This document shows, in pieces, positions 17,470 through 25,674 of a stretch of DNA of 64,000 nt. The stretch is taken from positions 1-64,000 of the forward strand of contig JBBDXS010000010.1 of assembly GCA_040902195.1 (NCBI GenBank), read 5' to 3'. This DNA is from JBBDXS01 sp040902195. GTDB lineage: Bacteria; Chloroflexota; Dehalococcoidia; DSTF01; RBG-16-68-14. Both the position numbers and the translations under genes were made by a program. The number at the start of each line of letters is the position of its first letter. Positions within the stretch are counted from its first letter, which is position 1. The notes under the pieces were generated by a model. The model was not told the origin of the DNA. It saw only the letters and a list, made by a program, of their open reading frames with translations, and did not search any database.

Positions 17470-18342
17470 TTAGTCGGCCAGGAAGCCTTCCACCAGGCGC
17501 ACGATTTCGTCCGGGCGCTCCTGGGGAAGGAAGTGGCTCGTGCCGTCCACGATGACCGTGCGCCCGTTCGGTATCGCCGCGTCAGCAGAAGCCGCGAGGC
17601 CGCGCGCGTGGAGATGACTCTCGGCGCCCCAGAGCAGGAGGGTCGGGCATTGGAGCTGTGGGAGCATCTCCCAGGTGTCGACGCGGGCCGTCGCTTCGAA
17701 GACCATCGCCTCGCACTCGGGCGGGCACTTCAGTTCGATCTGGCCGTCCTCGCGATCGAACGTGCCCTGTTCGACATACAGCCGCAGCACGTCCTCGCGC
17801 CACGTCTTAAACGTGTCGCGCGTGCGGTAGGCCTCGTACAGCTCGTCGCGGCTGGGCCAGACGGAGCGGCGCTTGCGGGCGCCATCCGCCAGCGAGAACG
17901 CCGTGCGCCCTCCCGGCGGCGCTTCGGCGAACCACTCCGGCCTGGGCAGAATCGGTTCGATGAGGATTGCTCGGCTGATCACGCCGGGGTGGCGGGCCGC
18001 ATGCGCCACGATCGTTGTGCCTCCGGACGAGTGGCCCGCGGCTATCGGACGTTCGAGCTGGAGGCCATCGATGAGCCGCTGGAGGTCGTCCGAGAACGTC
18101 TCGAAGCTGTAGCCGGTGGCGGGCTTGTCGCTGTCGCCGTGGCCACGTTGGTCCATGGCGACGACGCGGAAGCTCGGCGTCAGACGTTCGGCGATGGGGC
18201 GCCAAAGGGCAGCCAGAAAGCCCGTGGCGTGAATCAGAACCAACGGCGGGCCATTGCCACCCCAGTCCACATAGTGAAGCGCAGCACCATCGCTTTCGAT
18301 GGCGCCTTCGCGAACAGGCATTGCCCTACTGTTGTAGGGCAT
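17470..18342 (-). CDS. Alpha/beta hydrolase
   Basis: 290 residues (a second possible ATG at 18321 shortens it by 7). Oxyanion segment HATGFLAALW, nucleophile elbow GHSSGG (Ser near 104), and a late GTSHFLPQERPDEI segment carrying the catalytic His give a complete Ser-Asp-His hydrolase. Similar enzymes include epoxide hydrolases, esterases and haloalkane dehalogenases; the Ser nucleophile excludes the last. Substrate unknown. Confidence 0.88.
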   Translation of the reverse strand: MPYNSRAMPVREGAIESDGAALHYVDWGGNGPPLVLIHATGFLAALWRPIAERLTPSFRVVAMDQRGHGDSDKPATGYSFETFSDDLQRLIDGLQLERPIAAGHSSGGTTIVAHAARHPGVISRAILIEPILPRPEWFAEAPPGGRTAFSLADGARKRRSVWPSRDELYEAYRTRDTFKTWREDVLRLYVEQGTFDREDGQIELKCPPECEAMVFEATARVDTWEMLPQLQCPTLLLWGAESHLHARGLAASADAAIPNGRTVIVDGTSHFLPQERPDEIVRLVEGFLAD

Positions 18343-18401
18343 CCTGGCACGCCGGTCAAACCAGGTAAATAGTAAAGGAAAGGCGCCTTAGCTGATGAGC
18401 G

Positions 18402-18845
18402 CTAGCCGAGGCGGCGGCGGCGGTTCTTCGCGGCTTCGATCGCGGCCTTGAGCAGTTCCTCGGTCGTCTCTCCGTTGTCTCCCAGGCTGGCCACGCCCGG
18501 CTCCCACACGGTGTTGCGCAGGTGGAAAGACTTCAGCCGCAGGTCACCCTGAAGCCGAAACGAGACGACGCCCGCCTCGACCGAGTCCGTGTCACGCAGA
18601 CCGAGGGCGAGCACATCGTCGTCGAGCCTTCCGACCAGGTCGTTGTCGCGCATCAGGTCTTGCAAGCAGCCTGCAGCCACCTCGACGATGTCGCGGACGT
18701 TCTCGCCCGGCAGGTGCTGCGCGACGACGGCCAGGACCGAATAGCAGCGCTCCTCCGCCTTGGCCCGCTCGATGTCTTCGCCGAGCAGACGAAGAAAGTC
18801 TTCCTTCTCGTAGAGCCCGGTCCCGATGTCTAGCTTGGTCATCAC
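18402..18845 (-). CDS. Degenerate, shortened GGDEF-like protein
   Basis: 147 residues. The opening DIGTGLYEKEDFLRLLGEDIERA matches the start of GGDEF domains (D-LTGLYNR--F---L--E--RA), and RDNDLVGRLDDDVLALGL matches the active loop (R--D---R-GGDEF-I-L), but the GGDEF signature reads LDDDV and the substrate-binding helix in between is missing. It is unlikely to make cyclic di-GMP; a sensing or regulatory remnant is more likely. It is transcribed away from the CoA-transferase gene at 18896. Confidence 0.65.
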   Translation of the reverse strand: MMTKLDIGTGLYEKEDFLRLLGEDIERAKAEERCYSVLAVVAQHLPGENVRDIVEVAAGCLQDLMRDNDLVGRLDDDVLALGLRDTDSVEAGVVSFRLQGDLRLKSFHLRNTVWEPGVASLGDNGETTEELLKAAIEAAKNRRRRLG

Positions 18846-18895
18846 TTACTCCAAACTGCCCGACGTAGTTACCCCCACACTTCCTAACGCTTCCG

Positions 18896-20167
18896 ATGCC
18901 AAACCGTTTCTGGTATACCAGAACGGCTGTGGAGCCCCCCTTTCCCCCCGGCGCCCTGAGTGGCATCCGCGTCCTGGATATGACGATCTGGCAGCAGGGC
19001 ACCTCCGGTTCGGCTATGCTCGCCGACCTCGGGGCCGACGTGATCAAGATCGAGGACGGCCGTAGCGGCGACCCGGGACGCGGCTTTGCTCGCATCGATT
19101 CCCAGGGTGGCCTCAGCGGCTACTTCGAGGCCCTCAACCGAGGGAAGCGCTCCGTATCGATCGACCTGAAGCACCCGAAGGGCCGGGAGGCGTTCCTGCG
19201 CCTCGCCAAGAATGCCGACGTCTTCCTCACCAATTTCCGGCCCGGCGTGACCGAACGCCTGGGCATCGGCTACCAGGAGGTCTCAGCCGAAAACCCCCGG
19301 ATAATATATTGTCGGGCGTCCGGCTACGGACGTCAGGGCCCGGACGCCCAGGAGGGCTGCTTCGACCTGCTCGGCCAGGCGCGAGGCGGCCTGATGTCCA
19401 CCACCGGCGACCCCGACGGCCCGCCCAAAAATGTCGGCGTGCCCGTGGCCGACCAGACCGGCGGCATGCTGGCTGCCTTCGGTATCCTGGCCGCGATCAT
19501 CCATCGAGACCGCACCGGCGAGGGCCAGGAGGTCGACGTATCGCTCCTGGGGAGCGTGATGGCACTCCAGTCGTTTAATATCACGACCTACCTGTTCTCA
19601 CGGAACCTGCCCCAGCGCTTCCCGCGCTCCGGCCATACGCCGTTCTGGCAGGTCTATCGCGGCAGCGACGGCAAACATTTCGCGATCGCCATGCTGCTCG
19701 ACCGGGGCTGGCCGGCGATCTGCCAGTTGATCGGGCGGCCGGAGCTGCTCGAAGACGAGCGCTTCGCCCGCTATCGAGACCGCGTAGCGACGCATGGCGC
19801 GGAGCTGATCGAGCTCCTCGACGCGGCGTTCGCGGCGCGACCGGCCGCGGAGTGGGTCGAGAAGCTGAACGAGCGCGGCGTGTTCGCCACACCCGTCCAG
19901 GACTACGAAGACCTGGCGCGCGACCCGCAGGTCCTCGCGAACGGCTACATCCAGCCCGTCGAGCGCGAGGGTGACACGCCGCTGCCCTTCGTCACGACGC
20001 CCGTGCAGATGTCGAAGACGCCGCCGCACATCCGCTCCATGGCGCCGCAGCTCGGCCAGCACACGGAAGAGCTCCTCCTTGAGGCGGGGTACTCGTGGGA
20101 GGAGATCGAGACGCTGCGAAGCGAGGGCGCGATCGGGCCAACCATACCTACTAGGAAGGAATCCTGA
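18896..20167 (+). CDS. CaiB/BaiF family (class III) CoA-transferase
   Basis: 423 residues (alternative GTG start at 18929). The N-terminal segment LSGIRVLDMTIWQQG, the LADLGADVIKIE strand and the catalytic-region FDLLGQARGGLMSTTG (Asp as the acyl-anhydride residue) define family III CoA-transferases, interlocked dimers that move CoA between carboxylic acids. Its stop and the next gene's start share a base (TGATG), so it is coupled to the LLM oxidoreductase. The acids are not deducible; such pairs often sit in steroid, terpene or aromatic catabolism. Confidence 0.9.
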   Translation: MPNRFWYTRTAVEPPFPPGALSGIRVLDMTIWQQGTSGSAMLADLGADVIKIEDGRSGDPGRGFARIDSQGGLSGYFEALNRGKRSVSIDLKHPKGREAFLRLAKNADVFLTNFRPGVTERLGIGYQEVSAENPRIIYCRASGYGRQGPDAQEGCFDLLGQARGGLMSTTGDPDGPPKNVGVPVADQTGGMLAAFGILAAIIHRDRTGEGQEVDVSLLGSVMALQSFNITTYLFSRNLPQRFPRSGHTPFWQVYRGSDGKHFAIAMLLDRGWPAICQLIGRPELLEDERFARYRDRVATHGAELIELLDAAFAARPAAEWVEKLNERGVFATPVQDYEDLARDPQVLANGYIQPVEREGDTPLPFVTTPVQMSKTPPHIRSMAPQLGQHTEELLLEAGYSWEEIETLRSEGAIGPTIPTRKES

Positions 20168-21102
20168 TGCAAGTACCCGCGGTCTTCGTGCCGACCGGCG
20201 CCTGGAACATCCGCGCCGGCATCTCCCCGCAGCAGGTCTTGGACGCCGATCGCAAGGCCGAGGCGGCAGGTATCGACGGTCTGTTCTCGGGCGACCACGT
20301 GACGTTCTACGGCTCTGGTAACGACGGTCTGATCAACCTGGCCGCCATCGCCACGGTGACCGAGCGCGTCCAACTCATGACCAGCGTCTACCTGCTCGCG
20401 CTGCGCCACCCGACGCCCACCGCGATGCAGTGCGCGATGATCGACCAGCTCTCGCTCGGCAGGCTGATCCTCGGCGTCGGCATTGGAGGCGAGGACCCGA
20501 ACGAGTGGTGGGCCTGCGGCATCGATCCCAGGACGCGCGCGCGGCGCACCGACGAGTCGCTCGCGATCATGCGCTCGCTCTGGACGCAGGAGGAGACGAC
20601 GTTTCAGGGCAAGTACTTCAGCGTAAACAAGGTCCGCATGCAGCCGAAGCCGTTTCGCGAGGAAGGTGTTACGGTCCATATCGGTGGGCGCAGCGACGCG
20701 GCCCTCCAGCGAACGGCGCGTTTCGGCGACGCGTGGATCTCGATCTGGGTGTCGGCGCGACGGATGAAGGAAGCGCGCGAGAAGATCGACGAGATGGCGG
20801 CAAAGGAAGGGCGCGACCCGTCGAAGATCGGGATGGGGTTGCAGATCTGGCACGCTGTCGACGACAACCGCGACGAAGCGAAGGCACGCCTCGCACGGCG
20901 GATGGAGGGCTTCTACAAGATCCCGTTCGACCGTTTCGAGCGATACTCGCCCTACGGGCGTCCGGAGGACATCGCGGAGTTCCTCGGGCCGTACATCGAA
21001 GCCGGCTGCACACACCTCAACCTGCTCTCCGTACAGCCCAGCCCTGAGGAAACGGTCGAGGCCGGGCTGGCGGTCAAGGAAGCCATCGCGAAAATCCTGT
21101 AG
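20167..21102 (+). CDS. LLM-class (luciferase-like) oxidoreductase, probably F420-dependent
   Basis: 311 residues with the TIM-barrel luciferase pattern: GLFSGDHVTFYG early, ERVQLMTSVYLLALRHP, and LGRLILGVGIGGEDPNEWWACG. In these organisms such enzymes usually use F420 or FMN. It is coupled to the CoA-transferase gene and followed directly by a perfect hairpin, so the two probably form a transcription unit. Substrate unknown. Confidence 0.88.
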   Translation: MQVPAVFVPTGAWNIRAGISPQQVLDADRKAEAAGIDGLFSGDHVTFYGSGNDGLINLAAIATVTERVQLMTSVYLLALRHPTPTAMQCAMIDQLSLGRLILGVGIGGEDPNEWWACGIDPRTRARRTDESLAIMRSLWTQEETTFQGKYFSVNKVRMQPKPFREEGVTVHIGGRSDAALQRTARFGDAWISIWVSARRMKEAREKIDEMAAKEGRDPSKIGMGLQIWHAVDDNRDEAKARLARRMEGFYKIPFDRFERYSPYGRPEDIAEFLGPYIEAGCTHLNLLSVQPSPEETVEAGLAVKEAIAKIL

Positions 21103-21124
21103 GGACAGAGCTTTAGCTCTGTCC
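21103..21124 (+). terminator. Perfect hairpin after the LLM gene (GGACAGA repeat family)
   Basis: GGACAGAGCT-TT-AGCTCTGTCC: a 10-bp stem with a 2-base loop beginning on the base after the stop codon. No U-tract follows. A sister hairpin with a different stem lies at 31041-31062, so it may be a dispersed repeat that also ends transcripts. Confidence 0.55.
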
Positions 21125-21175
21125 TCGACGTCGCTCGTTCGAACGACTGAGTGCATACGACCAAGGAGGGCGCCC

Positions 21176-22027
21176 ATGGCAATCGACCTGCGCCGCACCA
21201 CACCGGACGACGTGCCCGAGCTGGGCCGCATCTGCTACGAGGCGTTCAAAGACATCTCGGAATCACATGGCTTCGCGAGCGACTTCCCGACTGTCGAGTT
21301 CGCCCAGCAAATAGTAGGGATGCTCGTGCAGCAAGAAGACGTGTACGGCGTCGCTGCCACCGATGGCGGCACGTTGAAGGCTTCGAACTTCATCAACATG
21401 TGGGGCGACGTCGCTGGCATCGGCCCGGTGTCCGTCGACATCACCTCGCAGGGACAGGGCATCGGCCGGATGCTGATGGAGGATGTCGTGAAGCACGCCG
21501 AAGGCCAGGGCTACGAGATGGTCCGCCTCGTGCAGGACTCGTTCAACATGCAGTCGCTCGCACTCTACGCGTCACTTGGTTTCGACGTGAAGGAGCCGCT
21601 GGCCTACCTCGCACTCGCGGACAGCACCTCTCCGGACGCGAACGTGCGCCCCGCGACGGCGAACGACCTCGATGCGATGGACGAGCTGTGCAAGAGCGTC
21701 TACCGCGTCAGCCGCAAAGGCGAGTGCGCCGCCGTGATGGCGCTCAACTTCCCGGCCTTCGTCCTGGACCGAGGTCACGTTGCCGGCTACCTGATCGGCA
21801 CGGCGATCGGTCACGGCGTCGCGGAAAACGACGAGGACATGCTCGCGCTGCTGTCCAGTTCGGGCTCGATGGTTCCCGACGCGCACTCGTTCGTCGCGCT
21901 GCGCCAGGGCAACCTGTACCGGAAGGCGCTCGCCGCCGGGCACCGTAACGAGAAGATCGTCAACCTGATGGCCTACGGCCCGTACGCAGAGCCGCAGGGC
22001 ACGTACTGTCCGTCCGTGATGTTCTAG
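21176..22027 (+). CDS. GNAT-family N-acetyltransferase-like protein
   Basis: 283 residues. The first half (1-145) is a clear GNAT domain with the acetyl-CoA loop SQGQGIGRMLM and the closing NMQSLALYASLGF. The second half (about 155-283) begins VRPATANDLDAMDELC, like the start of a second GNAT domain, but lacks the loop, so this is a tandem GNAT with one degenerate copy. It converges with the minus-strand gene at 22024, sharing CTAG as both stop codons. Confidence 0.82.
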   Translation: MAIDLRRTTPDDVPELGRICYEAFKDISESHGFASDFPTVEFAQQIVGMLVQQEDVYGVAATDGGTLKASNFINMWGDVAGIGPVSVDITSQGQGIGRMLMEDVVKHAEGQGYEMVRLVQDSFNMQSLALYASLGFDVKEPLAYLALADSTSPDANVRPATANDLDAMDELCKSVYRVSRKGECAAVMALNFPAFVLDRGHVAGYLIGTAIGHGVAENDEDMLALLSSSGSMVPDAHSFVALRQGNLYRKALAAGHRNEKIVNLMAYGPYAEPQGTYCPSVMF

Positions 22028-22446
22028 ACGCTTACGCCGGCGCGCGCTCCGCCGTTCGCTGCGGCGTGCAGCGCGGCCTTCGCGATCGCTTCAACGAAAC
22101 GCTGCGGCTCTTCGAGCGACACGGCGATACGCTGGCAGCGGAGCACGCCCCACGCGCGGTGGGCGCGCCGCAGCTTCACCTCGACGACACCGCGGTGCGA
22201 GCCGATCAGCCCGAACATGCCGAGGAAGTTCGTCCGCCAGCCGACGCCGTACCAGATCGGCCAGCTCGACTCGTGCACGCTCTCGATATCGTCCAAGCCG
22301 AACGTGTGGTCGAACAGCCAGCCGAACCGCATACGCACGGACTCGTCGCTGATCTCGACGTAGGAGTTGTCGTCCGTCGCACCACCGGGGAGCAGCAGCG
22401 GCTGCCACCAGCTATCGATGCGGATCTTGTAACGTTGCTCGTTCAT
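22024..22446 (-). CDS. PH-like hypothetical protein
   Basis: 140 residues from the ATG at 22446, which overlaps the DUF1028 stop by one base (TGATG). The composition (mixed beta strands, many Trp, a C-terminal helix) and segments such as SDESVRMRFGWLFDHTF suggest a PH-like fold. No catalytic residue is evident. It is translationally coupled to the DUF1028 gene. Function unknown. Confidence 0.7.
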   Translation of the reverse strand: MNEQRYKIRIDSWWQPLLLPGGATDDNSYVEISDESVRMRFGWLFDHTFGLDDIESVHESSWPIWYGVGWRTNFLGMFGLIGSHRGVVEVKLRRAHRAWGVLRCQRIAVSLEEPQRFVEAIAKAALHAAANGGARAGVSV

Positions 22447-23111
22447 CAGGACCTCCCTGCCGCTTCGGGCGCCAGACCTGCCTCGCCAGCGACCTGAGCC
22501 CGGTAGCGCTCGCGCATTGTATCGAAGATGCGCCGCAATTCGGCAACTGGGTCCTCGTGCAGGTCGACGCGGATATCGATCTTCGAGTACATGTCGTTCA
22601 CGAACGGGGCGACGAGCAGCGCCGCCGACTCGCGGCCACGGTTGTCGCCTCCGGCCGCCTGCCCCGCCTCGAGCGCCTTCAGCAAGCGGTTCGACAGGTG
22701 GCCGCGCGCCGACTCGAAGCTCTCGGCCATCGCGTCGATCGTCTCCTTGCCGACGAGCATGTTGCCCTGCACCGAGTAGTTCTCGCCCGTGCGCTGTCCG
22801 CACCACGCGACGCAGTCCGCGCCGGTGTAAGCGAACACGCGACCCTGCGCATCGATCCCCGCGGCCTGCCGGAGCGCGCGGCCATCGTCCGCAGCGAGCA
22901 GCTTCGTCAGCGCCTCTTCGGGACTCAGCCCCTGCTCGAGCAGCCGCAGCCCGTCGATGCCGAGGCGCACGTTTGTGTGCGACTGCGTTGCGATCGCGCC
23001 GACGCCGGGCTTGACGTGCGGCACCATCGCACCGACCGCCGGCACGGCGGTCGAGACAGCGACGCCAAACAGAGCGTGCTCGGGATCGCGGGCGACGATT
23101 GAGAAGGTCAT
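22446..23111 (-). CDS. DUF1028 family protein (Ntn-hydrolase-like)
   Basis: 221 residues, typical family length. The start TFSIVARDPEHALFGVAVST, then VKPGVGAIATQSHTN and NYSVQGNMLVG are DUF1028 signatures. The family is thought to adopt an Ntn-hydrolase-type fold, often beside amino-acid or peptide metabolism genes; its reaction is not settled. It is first of a two-gene unit with the PH-like gene. Confidence 0.88.
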   Translation of the reverse strand: MTFSIVARDPEHALFGVAVSTAVPAVGAMVPHVKPGVGAIATQSHTNVRLGIDGLRLLEQGLSPEEALTKLLAADDGRALRQAAGIDAQGRVFAYTGADCVAWCGQRTGENYSVQGNMLVGKETIDAMAESFESARGHLSNRLLKALEAGQAAGGDNRGRESAALLVAPFVNDMYSKIDIRVDLHEDPVAELRRIFDTMRERYRAQVAGEAGLAPEAAGRS

Positions 23112-23259
23112 GGCGTGTTAGGCTCCAGCGGCGTGCGGGCGTCCGATGCGATAGGAATTATGAGGCACCCCGTTCCCCAAACGCAAAAGAAGATACGTCT
23201 ATCTACCCGCCCTGGGAGCTGTCCTGCTGGCTGAACGAGAAGAAGTGATCCCTTCTCGG

Positions 23260-23324
23260 CACCCTCACCCCCAGCGCCCCTAAGAGGGAGAGGGGTGGCT
23301 GCAGGCCGGGGAGAGGGTAAGATC
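23260..23324. repeat. Dispersed CCCTCACCCC/GGGAGAGGGG element, copy A
   Basis: Imperfect inverted repeat opening CACCCTCACCCC and closing CCGGGGAGAGGGT. It lies between the DUF1028 and DUF559 genes, in the same orientation as copy B about 110 bases away. Copy C is inverted, at 40336-40396. The rest of the 23112-23377 gap shows nothing else I can name. Confidence 0.75.
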
Positions 23325-23372
23325 CCCACCCGACGATGCAACCGTTGTCTTTTGGTAGCGTGTTTGCAGAGG

Positions 23373-23446
23373 CACCCTCACCCCCTACCCCTCTCCCTCT
23401 TCAGAGGGAGAGGGGTGGCCGCGGGCCGGGGAGAGGGTGTGATCCA
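23373..23446. repeat. Dispersed CCCTCACCCC/GGGAGAGGGG element, copy B, inside the 3' end of the DUF559 gene
   Basis: The same element as copy A, here with the extra arm CCCCTCTCCCTC so that it can fold fully. It covers the last ~20 codons of the DUF559 gene, encoding SPRPAATPLPLKRERGRG, so the element has supplied the protein's C-terminus and stop. Confidence 0.75.
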
Positions 23447-23800
23447 AGACAAGATTTCCTCAACGACGCCGTCGATGTTGGACTCCACCTGTCCTGTTGT
23501 CACGCGAAGAACGCGATAGCCGCCCGACTCCAAGATCCCTTGTCGTTCACGATCGGATGCCCGCTGCTTGATGTGGATCGGGCCATCGATCTCGATAATG
23601 AGACGTTCTTGCGGACAATAGAAGTCCACGATGTAGCGACCGATGCGGTGCTGGCGCTTGAATTTCCGACCGCCGAGATTGCGTTTGCGGAGCGCGTGCC
23701 ATAGGGCCTCTTCAGTCTTCGTCTGCCTGCGCCGAAGATCCCGCGCAGCATGCGTAAGGCTCTGACGAAGTGATCTGGGAACCCTGAGCTCCTCGTTCAT
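23378..23800 (-). CDS. DUF559 (Vsr-like fold) endonuclease-type protein
   Basis: 140 residues. RRRQTKTEEALWHALRKRNL, GGRKFKRQHRIGRYIVDFYC and LIIEIDGPIH match DUF559, a restriction-endonuclease-like fold (catalytic D in VDF, E-x-D in EID). The substrate is unknown; the family is common in mobile-rich genomes. The C-terminus (after ILSWIT) is encoded by a dispersed repeat. Its start overlaps the DUF35 stop by 4 bases, so it trails the thiolase operon although it is probably a later addition. Confidence 0.85.
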   Translation of the reverse strand: MNEELRVPRSLRQSLTHAARDLRRRQTKTEEALWHALRKRNLGGRKFKRQHRIGRYIVDFYCPQERLIIEIDGPIHIKQRASDRERQGILESGGYRVLRVTTGQVESNIDGVVEEILSWITPSPRPAATPLPLKRERGRG

Positions 23801-24210
23801 CTCTCCGCTGGCCGGAACCGCACGAGCGTTGTCTCTTCGCTTACGTCATCGTACGCGGCCACAACGGGCATATCGACGCGCAGGTCTTCGTTCGCGCAGT
23901 CGACGATGTTGGTGATCAAGCGCGGCCCTTCGTCCAGCTCAACGAACGCGTAGTTGTACGGGATTTCATCGGCGAAGGCGGGGTGGTACTGCTGGTGCAT
24001 GATGCCCCACGTGTACAGCTTGCCCTTCCCGGACGCCTCCGCCCACGCCGACTCCGTCGACCAGCAATCGGAGCAGCGCTCACGGCCCGGCAGACGCCAG
24101 ACGCCGCAGTTGGAGCAGCGCAGCAGCATGAGCTTGTGCTGCTTCGCGCCTTCGTAGAACGGGCGCGACTCCTCGTCCGCGACAGGTATCGGCCGCTTGT
24201 ACTCCGCCAT
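23797..24210 (-). CDS. DUF35 OB-fold / zinc-ribbon protein
   Basis: 137 residues. An N-terminal rubredoxin-like zinc ribbon (CSNCG and CSDC, about residues 32-48) is followed by an OB-fold acyl-CoA-binding part (GKGKLYTWGIMHQQYHP, then PYNYAFVELDEGPRLITNIV). DUF35 proteins partner thiolase-like proteins lacking the usual Cys, as in steroid side-chain aldolases and ketoacyl enzymes. A thiolase-like gene of that type opens this operon (26176-27363). It starts 2 bases after the cyclase stop. Confidence 0.9.
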   Translation of the reverse strand: MAEYKRPIPVADEESRPFYEGAKQHKLMLLRCSNCGVWRLPGRERCSDCWSTESAWAEASGKGKLYTWGIMHQQYHPAFADEIPYNYAFVELDEGPRLITNIVDCANEDLRVDMPVVAAYDDVSEETTLVRFRPAER

Positions 24211-24212
24211 CG

Positions 24213-25040
24213 TTACTGCCAGCTCACAGAATACACGCGCACCGGCTCCTCGAACCCCTTCATCGGGACGTCGCCCAGGCTATCGAACTTGAACGTCTTG
24301 CCGATGCAGAGATCGCGGACGACGCTAGGTACCAGGATCTGCCCCGGCGTGCCGTAGTCGCAGAGGCGAGCGGCAAGCTGCACCGTCGCGCCGAAGAGGT
24401 CATCGTGGTGTGAGACGGGCTCGCCGGCTGCCGCGCCCATGCGCGCGCGCAGCACCTCGGAAGGCTCCGATTCGTTGTGGCGGACGAGCGCGCGCTGCAT
24501 ATCGATCATGCACTGGACGGCCTTGGCCACTGAGACGAAGGATGCCATCAGGCCGTCGCCGGTGTGCTTGACGCGGCGGCCGCTGTGCTCGTCCACGCAC
24601 GACGACATCAGCTCGTCATGGCGCTGCAGCAGCTCTAAAGCGGCCTCGTCTCCCAAGCGCTGCGTCATGTTCGTCGAACCTTCGAGGTCTGTGAAGACAA
24701 CCGTCCGAAACACGCTGTCGGTCGAGATGCTGCCGGGCGGCTGCTCCTGTAGCGCCGGTCCGAGCTGGTCCGGACCAATGAAGTCCTCCACGTCTCCCGA
24801 TTCGACTGGAATGATCTCGTCCGGCATTAGGCCGTGCGATTGCTTGTGCACTTCCATCGCGCTCTCCGCATTCGGCGCGTCGACCAGGCAGTAGATCGAG
24901 CCCGCGTCGCGGTTGAACCACCAGCGCAGGTACTTGACCCCGAATGCTCCCTGAGTCTCGACATCTTGATGGTGGGCTGCAGCCACGTCCTCTGGGATCG
25001 TGTCTGTGACGTTCTTGTGGATGTCCATGTAGAGCGGCAT
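24213..25040 (-). CDS. DUF4242 fused to a class III nucleotidyl cyclase domain
   Basis: 275 residues. Residues 1-80 are a DUF4242 ferredoxin-like domain (MPLYMDIHKNV, later GSIYCLVDAP and VHKQSHGLMPDEIIPVE). Residues about 108-275 are a class III adenylate/guanylate cyclase domain with metal-binding Asp118 (VVFTDLEGST) and Asp162 (KHTGDGLMASF). The dimer segment reads GATVQLAARL: Gln in place of the usual transition-state Asn, Arg kept. It may still be active. It sits in mid-operon between DinB and DUF35 with gaps of 9 and 2 bases, an unusual place for a signalling enzyme. Confidence 0.88.
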   Translation of the reverse strand: MPLYMDIHKNVTDTIPEDVAAAHHQDVETQGAFGVKYLRWWFNRDAGSIYCLVDAPNAESAMEVHKQSHGLMPDEIIPVESGDVEDFIGPDQLGPALQEQPPGSISTDSVFRTVVFTDLEGSTNMTQRLGDEAALELLQRHDELMSSCVDEHSGRRVKHTGDGLMASFVSVAKAVQCMIDMQRALVRHNESEPSEVLRARMGAAAGEPVSHHDDLFGATVQLAARLCDYGTPGQILVPSVVRDLCIGKTFKFDSLGDVPMKGFEEPVRVYSVSWQ

Positions 25041-25049
25041 GTCTTGCTC

Positions 25050-25664
25050 CTATACCGGCAGCCGCGTGCCCATCATGCTGCGTAAACACATGATCTCGCC
25101 GATGTGCATGTAGCCGTGCCCTGAGCACGAGTGGCCCAGCACGAACGCCTTTGTCTTGCCGCCGATGAAGCCGCGAAGCCACCGCGCTCGTTCGTCGATC
25201 GATCCGTCCGCGAACGCGCCGTCGATGTTCGCGCTGTCCACGATCTCGTCGAGCTGCTCCGGACGCATCGATTGCACGACCTCGCGCGTGCGTTTGCCAA
25301 CGGCAACGCGGTAGTCGCGTATCGCTTGCATGTCGGCCTGCTGCGTGAACTCGGTGACTTCATCGTCCGACATGCCGGTGCCGATGTCCTGTCGCGTCAG
25401 GCCGAGGCGCTCCAGCCAGCCGTCCTCTTCGAGCACCTGCTTGCGCGCGGCGACGACCATGTTGACCGCCATGTCCTCCGTACGCGCGAGGTGCCAGACC
25501 AGCCAGCCGATGGAGTTGAGTCCCTCGCCCGGGCGCATCCGCAGCTGCTCATCCGAAAGCCCGCCCAGCACAGCGTCTTCGAGAAACGCGTTGCCTTCGG
25601 CGCCGCCCACACCGTGCGCGTGTACACGCGCATGGTCGCCTAGGAAGAACTGAATTGCGTCCAT
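25050..25664 (-). CDS. DinB-family protein
   Basis: 204 residues from the ATG at 25664, which has GGAGGG just upstream; a longer reading would start inside the neighbouring gene. Four-helix DinB fold with the metal-type His pattern: GWLVWHLART (helix 2), and SGHGYMHIGEIMCL near the C-terminus. DinB proteins bind a divalent metal and include thiol-dependent S-transferases. It follows PPOX by 10 bases. Confidence 0.85.
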   Translation of the reverse strand: MDAIQFFLGDHARVHAHGVGGAEGNAFLEDAVLGGLSDEQLRMRPGEGLNSIGWLVWHLARTEDMAVNMVVAARKQVLEEDGWLERLGLTRQDIGTGMSDDEVTEFTQQADMQAIRDYRVAVGKRTREVVQSMRPEQLDEIVDSANIDGAFADGSIDERARWLRGFIGGKTKAFVLGHSCSGHGYMHIGEIMCLRSMMGTRLPV

Positions 25665-25674
25665 GGTTCCCTCC

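Noticed and set aside
19945..21231. 428-residue minus-strand frame across two genes
   Set aside because: It spans the CoA-transferase and LLM genes, both of which have clear motifs in the other direction.
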